Source: Planctomycetota bacterium
GTDB lineage: Bacteria; Planctomycetota; UBA1135; GCA-002686595
Reading direction: 5' to 3'
Assembly: GCA_016872715.1 (NCBI GenBank)
Contig: VGZD01000024.1
Coordinates: 1-39,102 of the forward strand
Length of the DNA stretch: 39,102 bases
In this document: in pieces, positions 1-8,057 of the stretch
Layout of the letters: every line of letters starts with the position of its first letter
Numbering within the stretch: position 1 is the first letter of the stretch
Made by a program: the position numbers and the translations under genes
Notes under the pieces: model-generated
What the model was told of the DNA's origin: nothing
Databases searched by the model: none
What the model saw: the letters and a program-made list of their open reading frames with translations, nothing else

Positions 1-1428
1 GTTCCCGAACTGCGCGCGCCAGTCGGCGATCATCGCGGGGAACAGCGTCTCGTACTGCTTCGCGCGACCGACATTCGATTCGCCCTGGTACCACAGCACG
101 CCCTTGAACGAGAGCGAGCGCAAGGGCGCGACCATGCCGTTCCACAGCACGCTCGCCGTGCCCGCGCCGAACTGCGCTCCCGCACCCTGCCCGATCGGCG
201 GCATTTCGCTCATGCGCGCGCCCATGTGGTAGCGCCATGTGCCCGCGAGCGGCAGCGAGCCGAGCGCGGCGTCGTCGCTCGTGATGCGCAGCTGTTCCGG
301 CTTGCCGTTGATGCCTCCGGGGCCGGCGGTGTCGAGCACGCGCACGGCGATCGCGCGACGCCCGGCCTTCACGAGCTCCGGCGCGAGCTTGTAGCGCCGC
401 GGCGCGCCCCAGCGACCGTCCTCGTGCTCCGAGCCGACATGCGTGCCGTCGAACCAAGCGTCGTCGCGGTCGTCGATGGGCCCGAGCTCGAGCGTCGCGC
501 CCTTGCCCGCCCAGCTCGCGGGAAGCTCGATTTCCATGCGGAAATACGCCAAGCCGTCGAAGCCGCCGAGCTCGCCAGAGAAGCTCCCCGGCAGCTGGAA
601 GGTCTTCCACGCAGAGTCGTCGAACCCCGTGCCATTCCAGCCCGCCGCCACGCGCCGCGGTCCGCGCGCGTCCGCGCCCTCCCACCAGCCGCTGCCGCTC
701 GCCTGCTGGCGCTCCCAGCGCAAGTTCGGATCGACCGACGCCGCGAGCGTCTCGAGCGCGCCCGCGAACTCCGGGAACTTCGCCAGCCCCCGCGCGCTCA
801 TCCACGACTCGACCGGCGTACCGCCCCAGTCGGCCGTGACGACGCCGACCGGGACGCCGAGCTCCTTGTGCAACATGCGCGCGAAGTAAAAGGCCGTCGC
901 GCTGAAGTCGCCGGCGGTCGCGGGCGAGCTCGTCACCCACTGGCCCTGCACGTCGCGGCGCTCGTGATTCGAGACGCGGTTCGAGACATCGAACACGCGC
1001 ACTTGCGGCAAGTTCGCGGCCGCGACCTCCTCCGCGGCGCCGGGGTACCGGGGCAGCGCGTTGGGGAAGGATTTCACCTGCCATTCCATGTTCGACTGGC
1101 CCGAGCACAGCCACACCTCGCCGATCCACACGTCGCGCACGACACGCTCCCCGTCGCCGAAAATGTGGACCGAGTGCGGCCCCCCGGCGACATCCGCGGC
1201 CACTTGCACGCGCCACTCGCCCGCGGCGTCGGTGGTCGTCGTGTACTGACCCTTCGTCCATGACGGCACTACGGTGATCGCTGCGCGGGGCTGCGCGCGA
1301 CCGAAGAGCGTCGTCGCGTCGCCGCGCTGGAGCACCATGCCGTCGTCGAGCACGGCGGGGATGCGGATCTGGGCCGAGGCGGGAGTGGACAGAGCGAAGA
1401 GCACGAACAGCGCGAGGCGGTTTCGCAT
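1..1428 (-). CDS. Sialate O-acetylesterase family protein, 3' end outside window
   Basis: The gene reads leftward from an ATG at 1428 and stays open to the window edge, so 476 residues are visible and the C-terminus is missing. Residues 1-19 look like a Sec signal peptide ending ASA. The family GDS block LCSGQSNMEW carries the putative nucleophile Ser112, and the second family block WYQGESN is near the left edge. Between them, at about residues 230-360, lies a beta-rich inserted domain of the kind seen in this family. The known family role is removal of O-acetyl groups from sialic acids or other acetylated glycans outside the cytoplasm; the actual substrate cannot be read from the sequence. 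It diverges from moaA across 123 bases. The family call is secure; the substrate is an inference. Confidence 0.9.
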   Translation of the reverse strand, partial: MRNRLALFVLFALSTPASAQIRIPAVLDDGMVLQRGDATTLFGRAQPRAAITVVPSWTKGQYTTTTDAAGEWRVQVAADVAGGPHSVHIFGDGERVVRDVWIGEVWLCSGQSNMEWQVKSFPNALPRYPGAAEEVAAANLPQVRVFDVSNRVSNHERRDVQGQWVTSSPATAGDFSATAFYFARMLHKELGVPVGVVTADWGGTPVESWMSARGLAKFPEFAGALETLAASVDPNLRWERQQASGSGWWEGADARGPRRVAAGWNGTGFDDSAWKTFQLPGSFSGELGGFDGLAYFRMEIELPASWAGKGATLELGPIDDRDDAWFDGTHVGSEHEDGRWGAPRRYKLAPELVKAGRRAIAVRVLDTAGPGGINGKPEQLRITSDDAALGSLPLAGTWRYHMGARMSEMPPIGQGAGAQFGAGTASVLWNGMVAPLRSLSFKGVLWYQGESNVGRAKQYETLFPAMIADWRAQFGN

Positions 1429-1538
1429 GGAGTGTTGGACCTCGTAAGGGGAGGACATGACCTACGCAGAATAGCCGCGCGCTGCTGCGCGGCTTCGATT
1501 CCGGCGCTGGCGGCACCCAAACGGCAAGCGCCGCGTCA

Positions 1539-1544
1539 TACTAT
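1539..1544 (+). promoter_or_regulatory. Possible -10 element for moaA
   Basis: TACTAT starts 13 bases before the proposed GTG start of moaA, which would give a leaderless or nearly leaderless transcript. No good -35 hexamer sits 16-18 bases upstream and no Shine-Dalgarno sequence precedes the GTG, so this is weak. Confidence 0.25.
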
Positions 1545-1551
1545 TGCGCCC

Positions 1552-2577
1552 GTGCAACCCGCCCACGACACGCTCGGCCGAACGCTGGCGAACCTGCGCA
1601 TCTCGGTCACGGACCGCTGCAACCTGCGCTGCGCCTACTGCATGCCGGAGCAGGAGTACCGCTGGCTCCCGAAGGAGCACCTGCTGAGGCTCGAGGAACT
1701 CGCCCGGCTCGCGCGCGTGTTCGCGGGCCTCGGCGTGCACAGGGTGCGCCTGACCGGCGGCGAGCCGCTCTTGCGCCACGACCTGCACGAGCTCGTACGT
1801 CTCTTGGCGGCCGTTCCCGAGCTCGACGACATCGCGCTCACGACCAACGGGCTGCTGCTCGCCGAGCAAGCGCAGGCGCTCGCTTCGGCCGGCCTGCACC
1901 GCATCACGGTCAGCCTCGACACGCTCAGAGCGGACGTTTTCGAACGCATCACGCGCCGCAGCGGGCATGAGCGCGTACTCGCGGGCATCGAAGTCGCCGC
2001 CCGACTCTGGCCCGGCAACGTCAAGCTCGACATGGTCGTGATGCGCGGCACCAACGAGGGCGAGACGCTCGCACTGCTCGACTTCGCGCGCGACCGCGGC
2101 GTCGAGTTGCGTTTCATCGAGTACATGGACGTCGGCGGCGCGACACGCTGGAGCCCGACGGCCGTCGTCTCGCGCGCAGAGCTGCTCGCGCAGGTCGAGT
2201 CGCGCCACGGTTCGATCGAGCCACTCGCGGCGCCGTCGAGCGCTCCGGCCGAGCGCTTCCGCCTGCGCGACGGCACTGTGTTCGGCATCGTCGCCTCGAC
2301 GACGGCGCCGTTCTGCTCACGCTGCGATCGCGCGCGCCTCACGGCCGACGGCATGTGGTACCTGTGCCTCTACGCGCGCCTGGGCCTCGACCTGCGCGCG
2401 CTCGTGCGCGGAGACGCGAGCGACGCAGTGATCGCGCAGCGCCTGCGAGCGGCGTGGACGCACCGCGCCGACCGCGGCGCCGAGCAGCGCCTCGAGGAGC
2501 TAGCGCGCTCCCCGCTCGTCGGCCTCGATGCGCTGCGCAGCGACCCGCACCTCGAGATGCACACGCGCGGCGGCTGA
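1552..2577 (+). CDS. moaA: GTP 3',8-cyclase (radical SAM), molybdenum cofactor biosynthesis
   Basis: MoaA converts GTP to 3',8-cyclo-7,8-dihydro-GTP, the first step of molybdopterin synthesis, in the cytoplasm. The N-terminal radical-SAM motif is C23-x3-C27-x2-C30, and the second 4Fe-4S cluster motif near the C-terminus is C-x2-C-x13-C, followed by the double-glycine tail (the protein ends RGG) typical of MoaA. The frame is open back to an ATG at 1432, but that extension is not MoaA-like. The GTG at 1552 gives 341 residues, close to the usual length, and begins shortly before the conserved RISVTDRC block. It stands alone here: no other moa or moe gene is in the window. It ends 54 bases from the convergent argH. 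Confidence 0.95.
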   Translation: MQPAHDTLGRTLANLRISVTDRCNLRCAYCMPEQEYRWLPKEHLLRLEELARLARVFAGLGVHRVRLTGGEPLLRHDLHELVRLLAAVPELDDIALTTNGLLLAEQAQALASAGLHRITVSLDTLRADVFERITRRSGHERVLAGIEVAARLWPGNVKLDMVVMRGTNEGETLALLDFARDRGVELRFIEYMDVGGATRWSPTAVVSRAELLAQVESRHGSIEPLAAPSSAPAERFRLRDGTVFGIVASTTAPFCSRCDRARLTADGMWYLCLYARLGLDLRALVRGDASDAVIAQRLRAAWTHRADRGAEQRLEELARSPLVGLDALRSDPHLEMHTRGG

Positions 2578-2631
2578 GATCCGCGCCGTGCTCCGTCGCG
2601 CAAACGTTGGGGCGACGAACGACCCGCTGGC

Positions 2632-3825
2632 CTAGCGCTGCGCTTCTTCGCGGTACGCGTCGCGGAACGGCACGCCGGACTTGACCTTGTCGAGCGCCCG
2701 CGCGGTGGCGGCGAGCTTGGGATCCGCGCAGGCGGCCGCGAGCGCGGTCGCATCGAACTCGAGCGCGTCGACGAGCCGCGGCAGGAGCGCGAGCATGGTG
2801 CTCGCGGCATCGTGGGCGCGGAACAGCGGCGGCTTCACGAGCTGGAAGTCGCGGTGATAGCCGCTCGGCAGATCGCGCAGGAGATCGAGCAGCGCGGCGC
2901 GCTCCGCGACGATCGCGCGCGCGTGGGCGCGGGCGAGTTCGACGGCATCGGGATTGCGCTTGTGCGGCATGAGCGACGAGCCCGTCGTGAACGCGACGGG
3001 GAGCTTCACGAAGCCGAACTCGCTCGTGCTGTAGAGCCACAGGTCCGCGCTCAGCTTGCCGATGTCGAGCGCGAGCGCCTCGAGCGCGGTCAGGTAGGCG
3101 AGTTCCGCGCGGCCGCGGGCGTGCTGGACGTGGGTCACGGGCTCGACGGGGCCGTCGAAGCCGAGCTCGCGCGCGACGAACTGCCGATCGAGCTGCACCG
3201 GCAATCCGTAGCCCGCTCCCGACCCGAGCGGACACTCGCGCGTGAGCCGCAGCGCGTGGTCGAGCTCGCCGAGGTCGAGTTCGAAGGCGCGCGCATGCGC
3301 ATCGAACCACTCCCCCGCCGTCGACGGCATCGCGCGGCGCAGGTGCGTGTAGCCCGGCAGCGGGAGCGTCGCGTGGCGCTCCGCGGCGCGCGCGAGGCTC
3401 GCGTGCAACGCCGCCAGCAGCTCCTTCGTCCGGCCGATCGAGTCGCGCAGCCACAGGCGCACGTCGAGCGTGATCTGCTCGTTGCGGCTGCGCGCCGTGT
3501 GCAACCGCTTGCCCGCGTCGCCGACGAGGTCGGTCAGGCGCCGCTCGACGGCCGAGTGAACGTCCTCGTCCAGCGCCTCGACGGTCCATTCCCCGGCGCG
3601 ATGGGACGCGAGCAGGCGCTCGAGGCCGTCGCAGATCGTGGCGCAGTCCTGCGCGCTGATCAGCCCCACTCGCGCCAGTCCCTTGGCGTGCGCCAGCGAT
3701 CCGCGGAGGTCGTGCTCGACGAGCCGGCGATCCCACAGCGGATCGTCGCCCGTGGTGAAGGCGAGCATCTGCGCGTCGATCGCGTCGCCGCGATCCCACA
3801 CTGGACGGTGGAAGTTCTGGCTCAT
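2632..3825 (-). CDS. argH: Argininosuccinate lyase, short C-terminus
   Basis: ArgH cleaves argininosuccinate to arginine and fumarate, the last step of arginine synthesis. The fumarate-lyase signature GSSLMPHKRNPD is intact, as are GYTHLRRAMP and the TARSRNEQ block. The N-terminus (FTTGDDPLWDRRLVEHD) resembles the Bacteroides/Xanthomonas type of ArgH as I recall it. The protein has 397 residues, against about 440-470 for the family. It stops just after VPFRDAYREEAQR, where most homologues continue for about 50 residues with the C-terminal helices; reading past the stop in frame gives nothing ArgH-like. It is the last gene of the operon, 10 bases after argE. The function call is firm; whether the short tail is a lineage trait or damage is open. 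Confidence 0.93.
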   Translation of the reverse strand: MSQNFHRPVWDRGDAIDAQMLAFTTGDDPLWDRRLVEHDLRGSLAHAKGLARVGLISAQDCATICDGLERLLASHRAGEWTVEALDEDVHSAVERRLTDLVGDAGKRLHTARSRNEQITLDVRLWLRDSIGRTKELLAALHASLARAAERHATLPLPGYTHLRRAMPSTAGEWFDAHARAFELDLGELDHALRLTRECPLGSGAGYGLPVQLDRQFVARELGFDGPVEPVTHVQHARGRAELAYLTALEALALDIGKLSADLWLYSTSEFGFVKLPVAFTTGSSLMPHKRNPDAVELARAHARAIVAERAALLDLLRDLPSGYHRDFQLVKPPLFRAHDAASTMLALLPRLVDALEFDATALAAACADPKLAATARALDKVKSGVPFRDAYREEAQR

Positions 3826-3835
3826 CGTGGAGTTC

Positions 3836-4930
3836 CTAGCGAGCGGTCGCGGGTGCGAGCGCCTCGAGCGCTCGGGGCGCCAAGCGCGTGTAGAAGTCGA
3901 CGCCAGCCTCGAGCTCCGCGAGCAGCACGAACTCGTCGGGAGTGTGCGAGCGCGCCGTGTCGCCCGGGCCGCACTTGACGGCTGGCACGCCCTGCAAGAG
4001 CGCCATGTCCGACATGGTCGACGAACCGATCGCGCGCGCGCGACCCGCGACGGCGAGCGCGACTTGCACGAGCGGATGATCCTCCGCCGTCTCGAACGGC
4101 TTGAGGCGCGCCGAGCGCACGCCGAGCTTGGCGTGCGTCATGCGCGCGCCGAGCAGCGCGATGACATCGGCCGCACAGTGGCGCGGCGAGAGGCGCGCGT
4201 CGAAGACCGCCTCCGCCTTGTCCGGCACGACGTTGTGCCGCTCACCCGACTTGAGCACCGTCGTCGCGACCGTGCTCGCGCCGAGCAGCTCGTGCGCGCC
4301 TTCGAGCTCGAGCCACGGTCCGGCGCGCACGATGTCGCCCGCGGCCTTGACGAGCGCGTTGTCGTGCTCGACGCGCTGCACGTGCGCTGCGTGGCACGAA
4401 CGGCCGTGCCACTCCGCCGTCACGACCGCGAGGCCCGACTGCGCGCGCACGACCTCGAGCCCCGTGGGTTCGCCCGTGATCGCGCCATCGGGCACACCGC
4501 AGCGCTCGAGCACCTTGCCCATCCCGAGGTTCGTCGTCTCCTCGCATTCGTTGAGCGCGAGTTGCAGCGTGCCCTTGCCACTGCGTGTCTCGGCGCACGA
4601 GCGCAGCGCGAGCAGCATCGCGACCACGCTCGCCTTCGCGTCGTTCGCGCCGCGGCCGTAGAGCTTCCCGCCTTCCCAGCGCGCCGCGTAGGGCTCGACC
4701 GTCCAGCCGTTTCCGACCGGCACCGTGTCGAGGTGCGTGTTGAGCATGAGGCGCGGACCGCGGCCGAGCTCGACCGTGGCCACGAGCGTGTTCCCGAGGC
4801 GCTCGCAGTCGATGCGCCAGCCGCGCAGCAGCTCGACGATCGAATCGGCGATGCGCTGCTCCGCGCCCGAGACACTCTCGATCGCGACCAGCGTGGCCAG
4901 CAGCCTCGCGCTCTCGGGCAACTCGCTCAA
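3836..4930 (-). CDS. argE: ArgE/DapE-type M20 deacylase, probable N-acylcitrulline deacylase
   Basis: This is a zinc M20 peptidase-family hydrolase. Visible metal and catalytic residues are H66 and D68 (NTHLDTVP), D97 (GRGANDAKA), E130-E131 (NECEETT), E154 (ITGEPT) and the C-terminal SHTPDEF histidine. The family removes N-acyl groups from ornithine, citrulline or diaminopimelate intermediates. Because the operon carries an argF'-type transcarbamylase, the likely substrate is N-acylcitrulline, giving citrulline for argG; this is an inference from context. No ATG fits. I chose the TTG at 4930, whose bases overlap the argB stop (TTGA), giving 364 residues; a second TTG four codons later (4921) is the alternative. 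The frame upstream of this runs inside argB and is not part of the protein. Confidence 0.9.
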   Translation of the reverse strand: MSELPESARLLATLVAIESVSGAEQRIADSIVELLRGWRIDCERLGNTLVATVELGRGPRLMLNTHLDTVPVGNGWTVEPYAARWEGGKLYGRGANDAKASVVAMLLALRSCAETRSGKGTLQLALNECEETTNLGMGKVLERCGVPDGAITGEPTGLEVVRAQSGLAVVTAEWHGRSCHAAHVQRVEHDNALVKAAGDIVRAGPWLELEGAHELLGASTVATTVLKSGERHNVVPDKAEAVFDARLSPRHCAADVIALLGARMTHAKLGVRSARLKPFETAEDHPLVQVALAVAGRARAIGSSTMSDMALLQGVPAVKCGPGDTARSHTPDEFVLLAELEAGVDFYTRLAPRALEALAPATAR

Positions 4931-5862
4931 CGCGGGCTCCCCGACAACGGCGAGGGCTCGAGCGTGACCTGCTTCAGCGTCTGCTCGCTCTCCGGCGCCT
5001 TCTCCGGCTCGCGCGTCACGAGCGTGCCCGCGCCCTGATTGGTGTAGAGCTCCGCGAGCAGCGCGTTCTCGTCGCTGCCCGACACGACGTGCACGCGCCC
5101 GACGCCGCCGTACAGCGCCGCGCGAATGGCCGCCGCCTTCACGCGCATGCCGCCCTTGAGCGCGCCCGACTCCTCCATCGCATCGAGATCGGAGATCGAG
5201 AGCGCGGAGAGCAGCGACGTCGAGTCGCCGGGGTTCGACAGAATGCCCGGCGCGCCGGTGAGCATCACGAGCTTCGCGGCGCCGAGCGCGACCGCGATCG
5301 AGGCCGCCGTGAGGTCCGCGTTGACATTGAGGAAACCTCCGTTGCCGTCGCCCGCGGGCGGGCAGACGACCGGGATGTAGCCGTCCTCGATCAGCGCGAG
5401 CAGCGGCTTGGGATCGACCGACTGCACGTCGCCGACCTCGCCGAAGTCGACGATGCCTTCCGTGGTGCGCGTCGGTGCGCGGCGCTTGGCGACGAGCAGG
5501 CCCGAGCTCGCGCCCGAGACTCCGACCGCCGGAGCTCCCTCGGCCGCCAGACATGCGACCACCTCGCCCGAGAGCTCGCCCGCGGTCGCCATGCGCAGGG
5601 CCCGCATCGCCGTGGGCGTCGTCACGCGGCGACCGTCGACCATGCGCGGCTCTTCGCCGAGCATGCGCTGCAGCGCGTCGGTCTGCGGTCCGCCGCCGTG
5701 TACGACGACGACGCGAGCGCCGAGCGCCTGCACGACCGCCACCTGCCGCGCGAACTGACGGATCGCGCTCGTCTTCGCGATCGTGCCGCCTCCAGCCTTG
5801 ATGACGAAGGTCTTGCCACGGTGCAGGCGCACGTGCGGCGCTGCCTTGAACAGGTCGGTCAT
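4927..5862 (-). CDS. argB: N-acetylglutamate (N-acylglutamate) kinase
   Basis: This is an amino-acid kinase family protein of 311 residues that phosphorylates the gamma-carboxylate of N-acylglutamate. K22 and the glycine-rich IKAGGG segment, HGGGPQ at 55-60, VDGRRVTTP, NVNADLTAASIA and the C-terminal LYTNQGAGTLV block all match ArgB. The N-terminal glycine block differs from the usual IKYGGxAM form. The start at 5862 makes an ATGA overlap with the argF' stop, and the stop overlaps the argE TTG, so three genes are coupled. The acyl group may be succinyl rather than acetyl, judging by the neighbouring transcarbamylase; this gene alone does not settle it. Confidence 0.93.
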   Translation of the reverse strand: MTDLFKAAPHVRLHRGKTFVIKAGGGTIAKTSAIRQFARQVAVVQALGARVVVVHGGGPQTDALQRMLGEEPRMVDGRRVTTPTAMRALRMATAGELSGEVVACLAAEGAPAVGVSGASSGLLVAKRRAPTRTTEGIVDFGEVGDVQSVDPKPLLALIEDGYIPVVCPPAGDGNGGFLNVNADLTAASIAVALGAAKLVMLTGAPGILSNPGDSTSLLSALSISDLDAMEESGALKGGMRVKAAAIRAALYGGVGRVHVVSGSDENALLAELYTNQGAGTLVTREPEKAPESEQTLKQVTLEPSPLSGSPR

Positions 5863-6914
5863 TGCGGGAACTCCAAGGGAACGGGGGATTTCGCGCGAAT
5901 CTGGCTCTTGCGCTCGAGGCTCGCGAACTGGCACTCGAGGAGCGCGGTCTGGGCGTGCAGGCGGTTCTCGGCCTGATCGATCACGATCGACCACGGACCG
6001 TCGAGCACTTCGTCGCGTACGACGACGTTGCGCCGCACGGGGAGGCAGTGCATGAAGCGCGCGCGATCCGTGCGCTTCATCCACTCGGGGCTGACGCACC
6101 AATCGCGCAGACCCGCGCGCTGCGCGCTCTCCGCCTCGGCGTTGCCCCAGCAGTCGAGCGACGCCCAGGACTTGGCGTAGACGATGCTCGCGTCCTCGAG
6201 CGCGGCCTCGCGGTCGTCGGTGATCGTCAGCGTGCCGCCGTTGGCCCGCGCGAGCGCGCTCGCCTGCGCGAGGATCGACTCATGCAAGTCGTAGCCCTTC
6301 GGGCGCAGCACGACGACGTCCATGCCGCGTTGAGTCGCCATGCACAAGGTCGAGTTCGGCACGGCGTGCGGCAGCGGCTTGGGATGCCACGCCCACGTGA
6401 GCACGAGCTTGGCGCGGCGCGGAACCTCGTAGAAATCCAGCGTGGCCCAGTCGGCGAGCGCTTGGCAGGGATGCCACAGCGCGCTCTCCATGTTGACGAC
6501 CGGCACGCCCGCGTGCTTGCGAAAGCCGTTCATCAGCGCGTCCCGCAGATCGCGATCGAGCGACTGGATGCCCGCGAACGCGCGGATCGCGAGCACGTCG
6601 ACGAAGCGGCCGAGCACCGGCGCCGCCTCGCGCACGTGCTCCGCATTGCCCCCGTCCATCGTGACTCCATCCTCGCACTCGATGCCCCACACGCCGTTGC
6701 CACCGGCCTGCAGTTGCACGAGATCGACGCCGAGCTTGCCCGCGGCGCGCTGGAACGAGGCCTGCGTGCGCAGGCTGGGGTTGAAGAACAGGATGCCGAG
6801 CGCCTTGCCCTCGAAGCGGCGCGCAGCCGCGCCGGCGCGCAGATGCAGAGCGCGCGCCACGAGTTTCTCGACGTCCGCCGTCGCGACCTCGCTCAGATCG
6901 TAGAAGCCCTTCAC
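5859..6914 (-). CDS. argF': N-acylornithine carbamoyltransferase, succinylornithine type favoured
   Basis: This 351-residue protein belongs to the branch of transcarbamylases acting on N-acylated ornithine. It carries the carbamoyl-phosphate loop NPSLRT (45-50), R111, H148-P-C-Q151 and HCLPVRRN (289-296). Two positions bear on substrate. The motif MDGGNAEH places Ala91 where Xanthomonas acetylornithine transcarbamylase has Glu92 and the Bacteroides succinylornithine enzyme has proline. Val298 replaces the carboxylated Lys302 of the Xanthomonas enzyme. Both favour N-succinylornithine, based on published structures as I remember them. Gln51 replaces the arginine usual in the RTR part of the loop. 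The start is GTG at 6914, overlapping the argD stop (GTGA). The product would be N-acylcitrulline, for argE. Confidence 0.88.
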   Translation of the reverse strand: MKGFYDLSEVATADVEKLVARALHLRAGAAARRFEGKALGILFFNPSLRTQASFQRAAGKLGVDLVQLQAGGNGVWGIECEDGVTMDGGNAEHVREAAPVLGRFVDVLAIRAFAGIQSLDRDLRDALMNGFRKHAGVPVVNMESALWHPCQALADWATLDFYEVPRRAKLVLTWAWHPKPLPHAVPNSTLCMATQRGMDVVVLRPKGYDLHESILAQASALARANGGTLTITDDREAALEDASIVYAKSWASLDCWGNAEAESAQRAGLRDWCVSPEWMKRTDRARFMHCLPVRRNVVVRDEVLDGPWSIVIDQAENRLHAQTALLECQFASLERKSQIRAKSPVPLEFPQ

Positions 6915-8056
6915 GCCTTCACCTCCAGCGTCTCGAGCGCGCGTCCGAGCGCTAGCGCGTCGGCGGGCGTCAAGGTCAGCGCGGGCGAGAGGCGCAGCAC
7001 TTGCGGATCGTCGCTGGTGCCGACGAGCACGCCCTGCTCGAGCAGCAGGTCGCGCACGGTCGCGGCCTTGAGCTCGGGCTTGACCACGAGGCCGAGCAGC
7101 AGTCCCGCGCCGCGGACCGACGCGATCGGCCCGCGCAGTCCGGCGACCTTGAGCGCCTCCGAAGTCGCGCGCACGTTGGCGAGGAACTCAGGCTGTCCCA
7201 CCCGGCGCGCGACCACCGCCGCCGCCGCGAGCACGAGCGGCCCGCCACCGAAGGTCGAGCCGAACAGCTTGCCCGACACGGCCTGCGCCATCTTGGTGCG
7301 GATCACGGTGATGCCGATGGGCAGACCACCGGCTGCGCCCTTGGCCGTCGTGAACGAGTCCGGCACGACGCCGGTGTGCTGCGATGCCCACGGCGTGCCG
7401 AGGCGTCCGTTGCCGGTCTGGACTTCGTCGAAGATCAGCACGGCACCCGTGCGATCGCACAGGCGCCGCAGCGTCCCGAGGAACTCCATGCTCGGCTCGG
7501 TCACGCCGGCGAGCGACTGGTAGGGCTCGAGAATCACGGCGCCCACGGTCGTGTCGATCGCCTTCGCGGCCATCTCGACGTCGTTCCACGGCAGCTTGAC
7601 CACGTCGAACGGCGTCGACGGGAACGCGGCGAGCTTCATGTCGCTCACTGCCGCCGCGGCCGCGGTGCGCCCGTGGAAGGCGCCCTTGAAGAACACGACT
7701 TTGCGACGCCGCGTGAAGGCGAGTGCGTGCTTGAGCGCGCTTTCGTTGGCCTCCGCGCCGCTGTTGGACAGGAACACGCTCCAGCCGCCGTCGCAACTAG
7801 GCAAGTTGGGTTCGAACGCAGTCAGGAAGCCGTGGCGCGGCTCGTGATCGAGCAGGTTCGTGGCGAACGACAGGCGCTGCCATTGCTCTTGGATGACCCT
7901 GCCGAGCCCCGCATCGCCGGCGCCGAGCGTGTTGACGCAGTGGCCGCCGTAGAGATCGAGCAGGCGTCGGCCGCCCTCGAGGATCAGCTCGTTGCCCTCG
8001 GCGCCGACGACGTGGAGAGGCAGACGCGCGTAGGCGTCGATTTCACGCAGTTGCAT
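6911..8056 (-). CDS. argD: N-acetylornithine/N-succinylornithine aminotransferase
   Basis: This class-III PLP aminotransferase of 381 residues transfers an amino group from glutamate to N-acylglutamate semialdehyde, giving N-acylornithine. K239 in TTAKGAAGGLPIG is the expected Schiff-base lysine; D210-E211 (IFDEVQTG) and SNSGAEANESA (97-107) bind the cofactor. The loop that usually reads EPxQGEGG is here EPYQSLAGV, a visible departure from most ArgD proteins that could reflect a different acyl group. It begins 1 base after the argC stop and its own stop overlaps the argF' GTG. The position between argC and argF' matches the pathway order. Confidence 0.92.
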   Translation of the reverse strand: MQLREIDAYARLPLHVVGAEGNELILEGGRRLLDLYGGHCVNTLGAGDAGLGRVIQEQWQRLSFATNLLDHEPRHGFLTAFEPNLPSCDGGWSVFLSNSGAEANESALKHALAFTRRRKVVFFKGAFHGRTAAAAAVSDMKLAAFPSTPFDVVKLPWNDVEMAAKAIDTTVGAVILEPYQSLAGVTEPSMEFLGTLRRLCDRTGAVLIFDEVQTGNGRLGTPWASQHTGVVPDSFTTAKGAAGGLPIGITVIRTKMAQAVSGKLFGSTFGGGPLVLAAAAVVARRVGQPEFLANVRATSEALKVAGLRGPIASVRGAGLLLGLVVKPELKAATVRDLLLEQGVLVGTSDDPQVLRLSPALTLTPADALALGRALETLEVKA

Positions 8057-8057
8057 G

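Noticed and set aside
1432-1551. Longer moaA start at 1432
   Set aside because: The extra 40 residues are not MoaA-like and the radical-SAM domain would be pushed unusually far in; the GTG at 1552 fits the family length.
2339-3799. 486-codon frame overlapping argH on the same strand
   Set aside because: Arg/Ala-rich shadow in another frame; argH itself has all family signatures.
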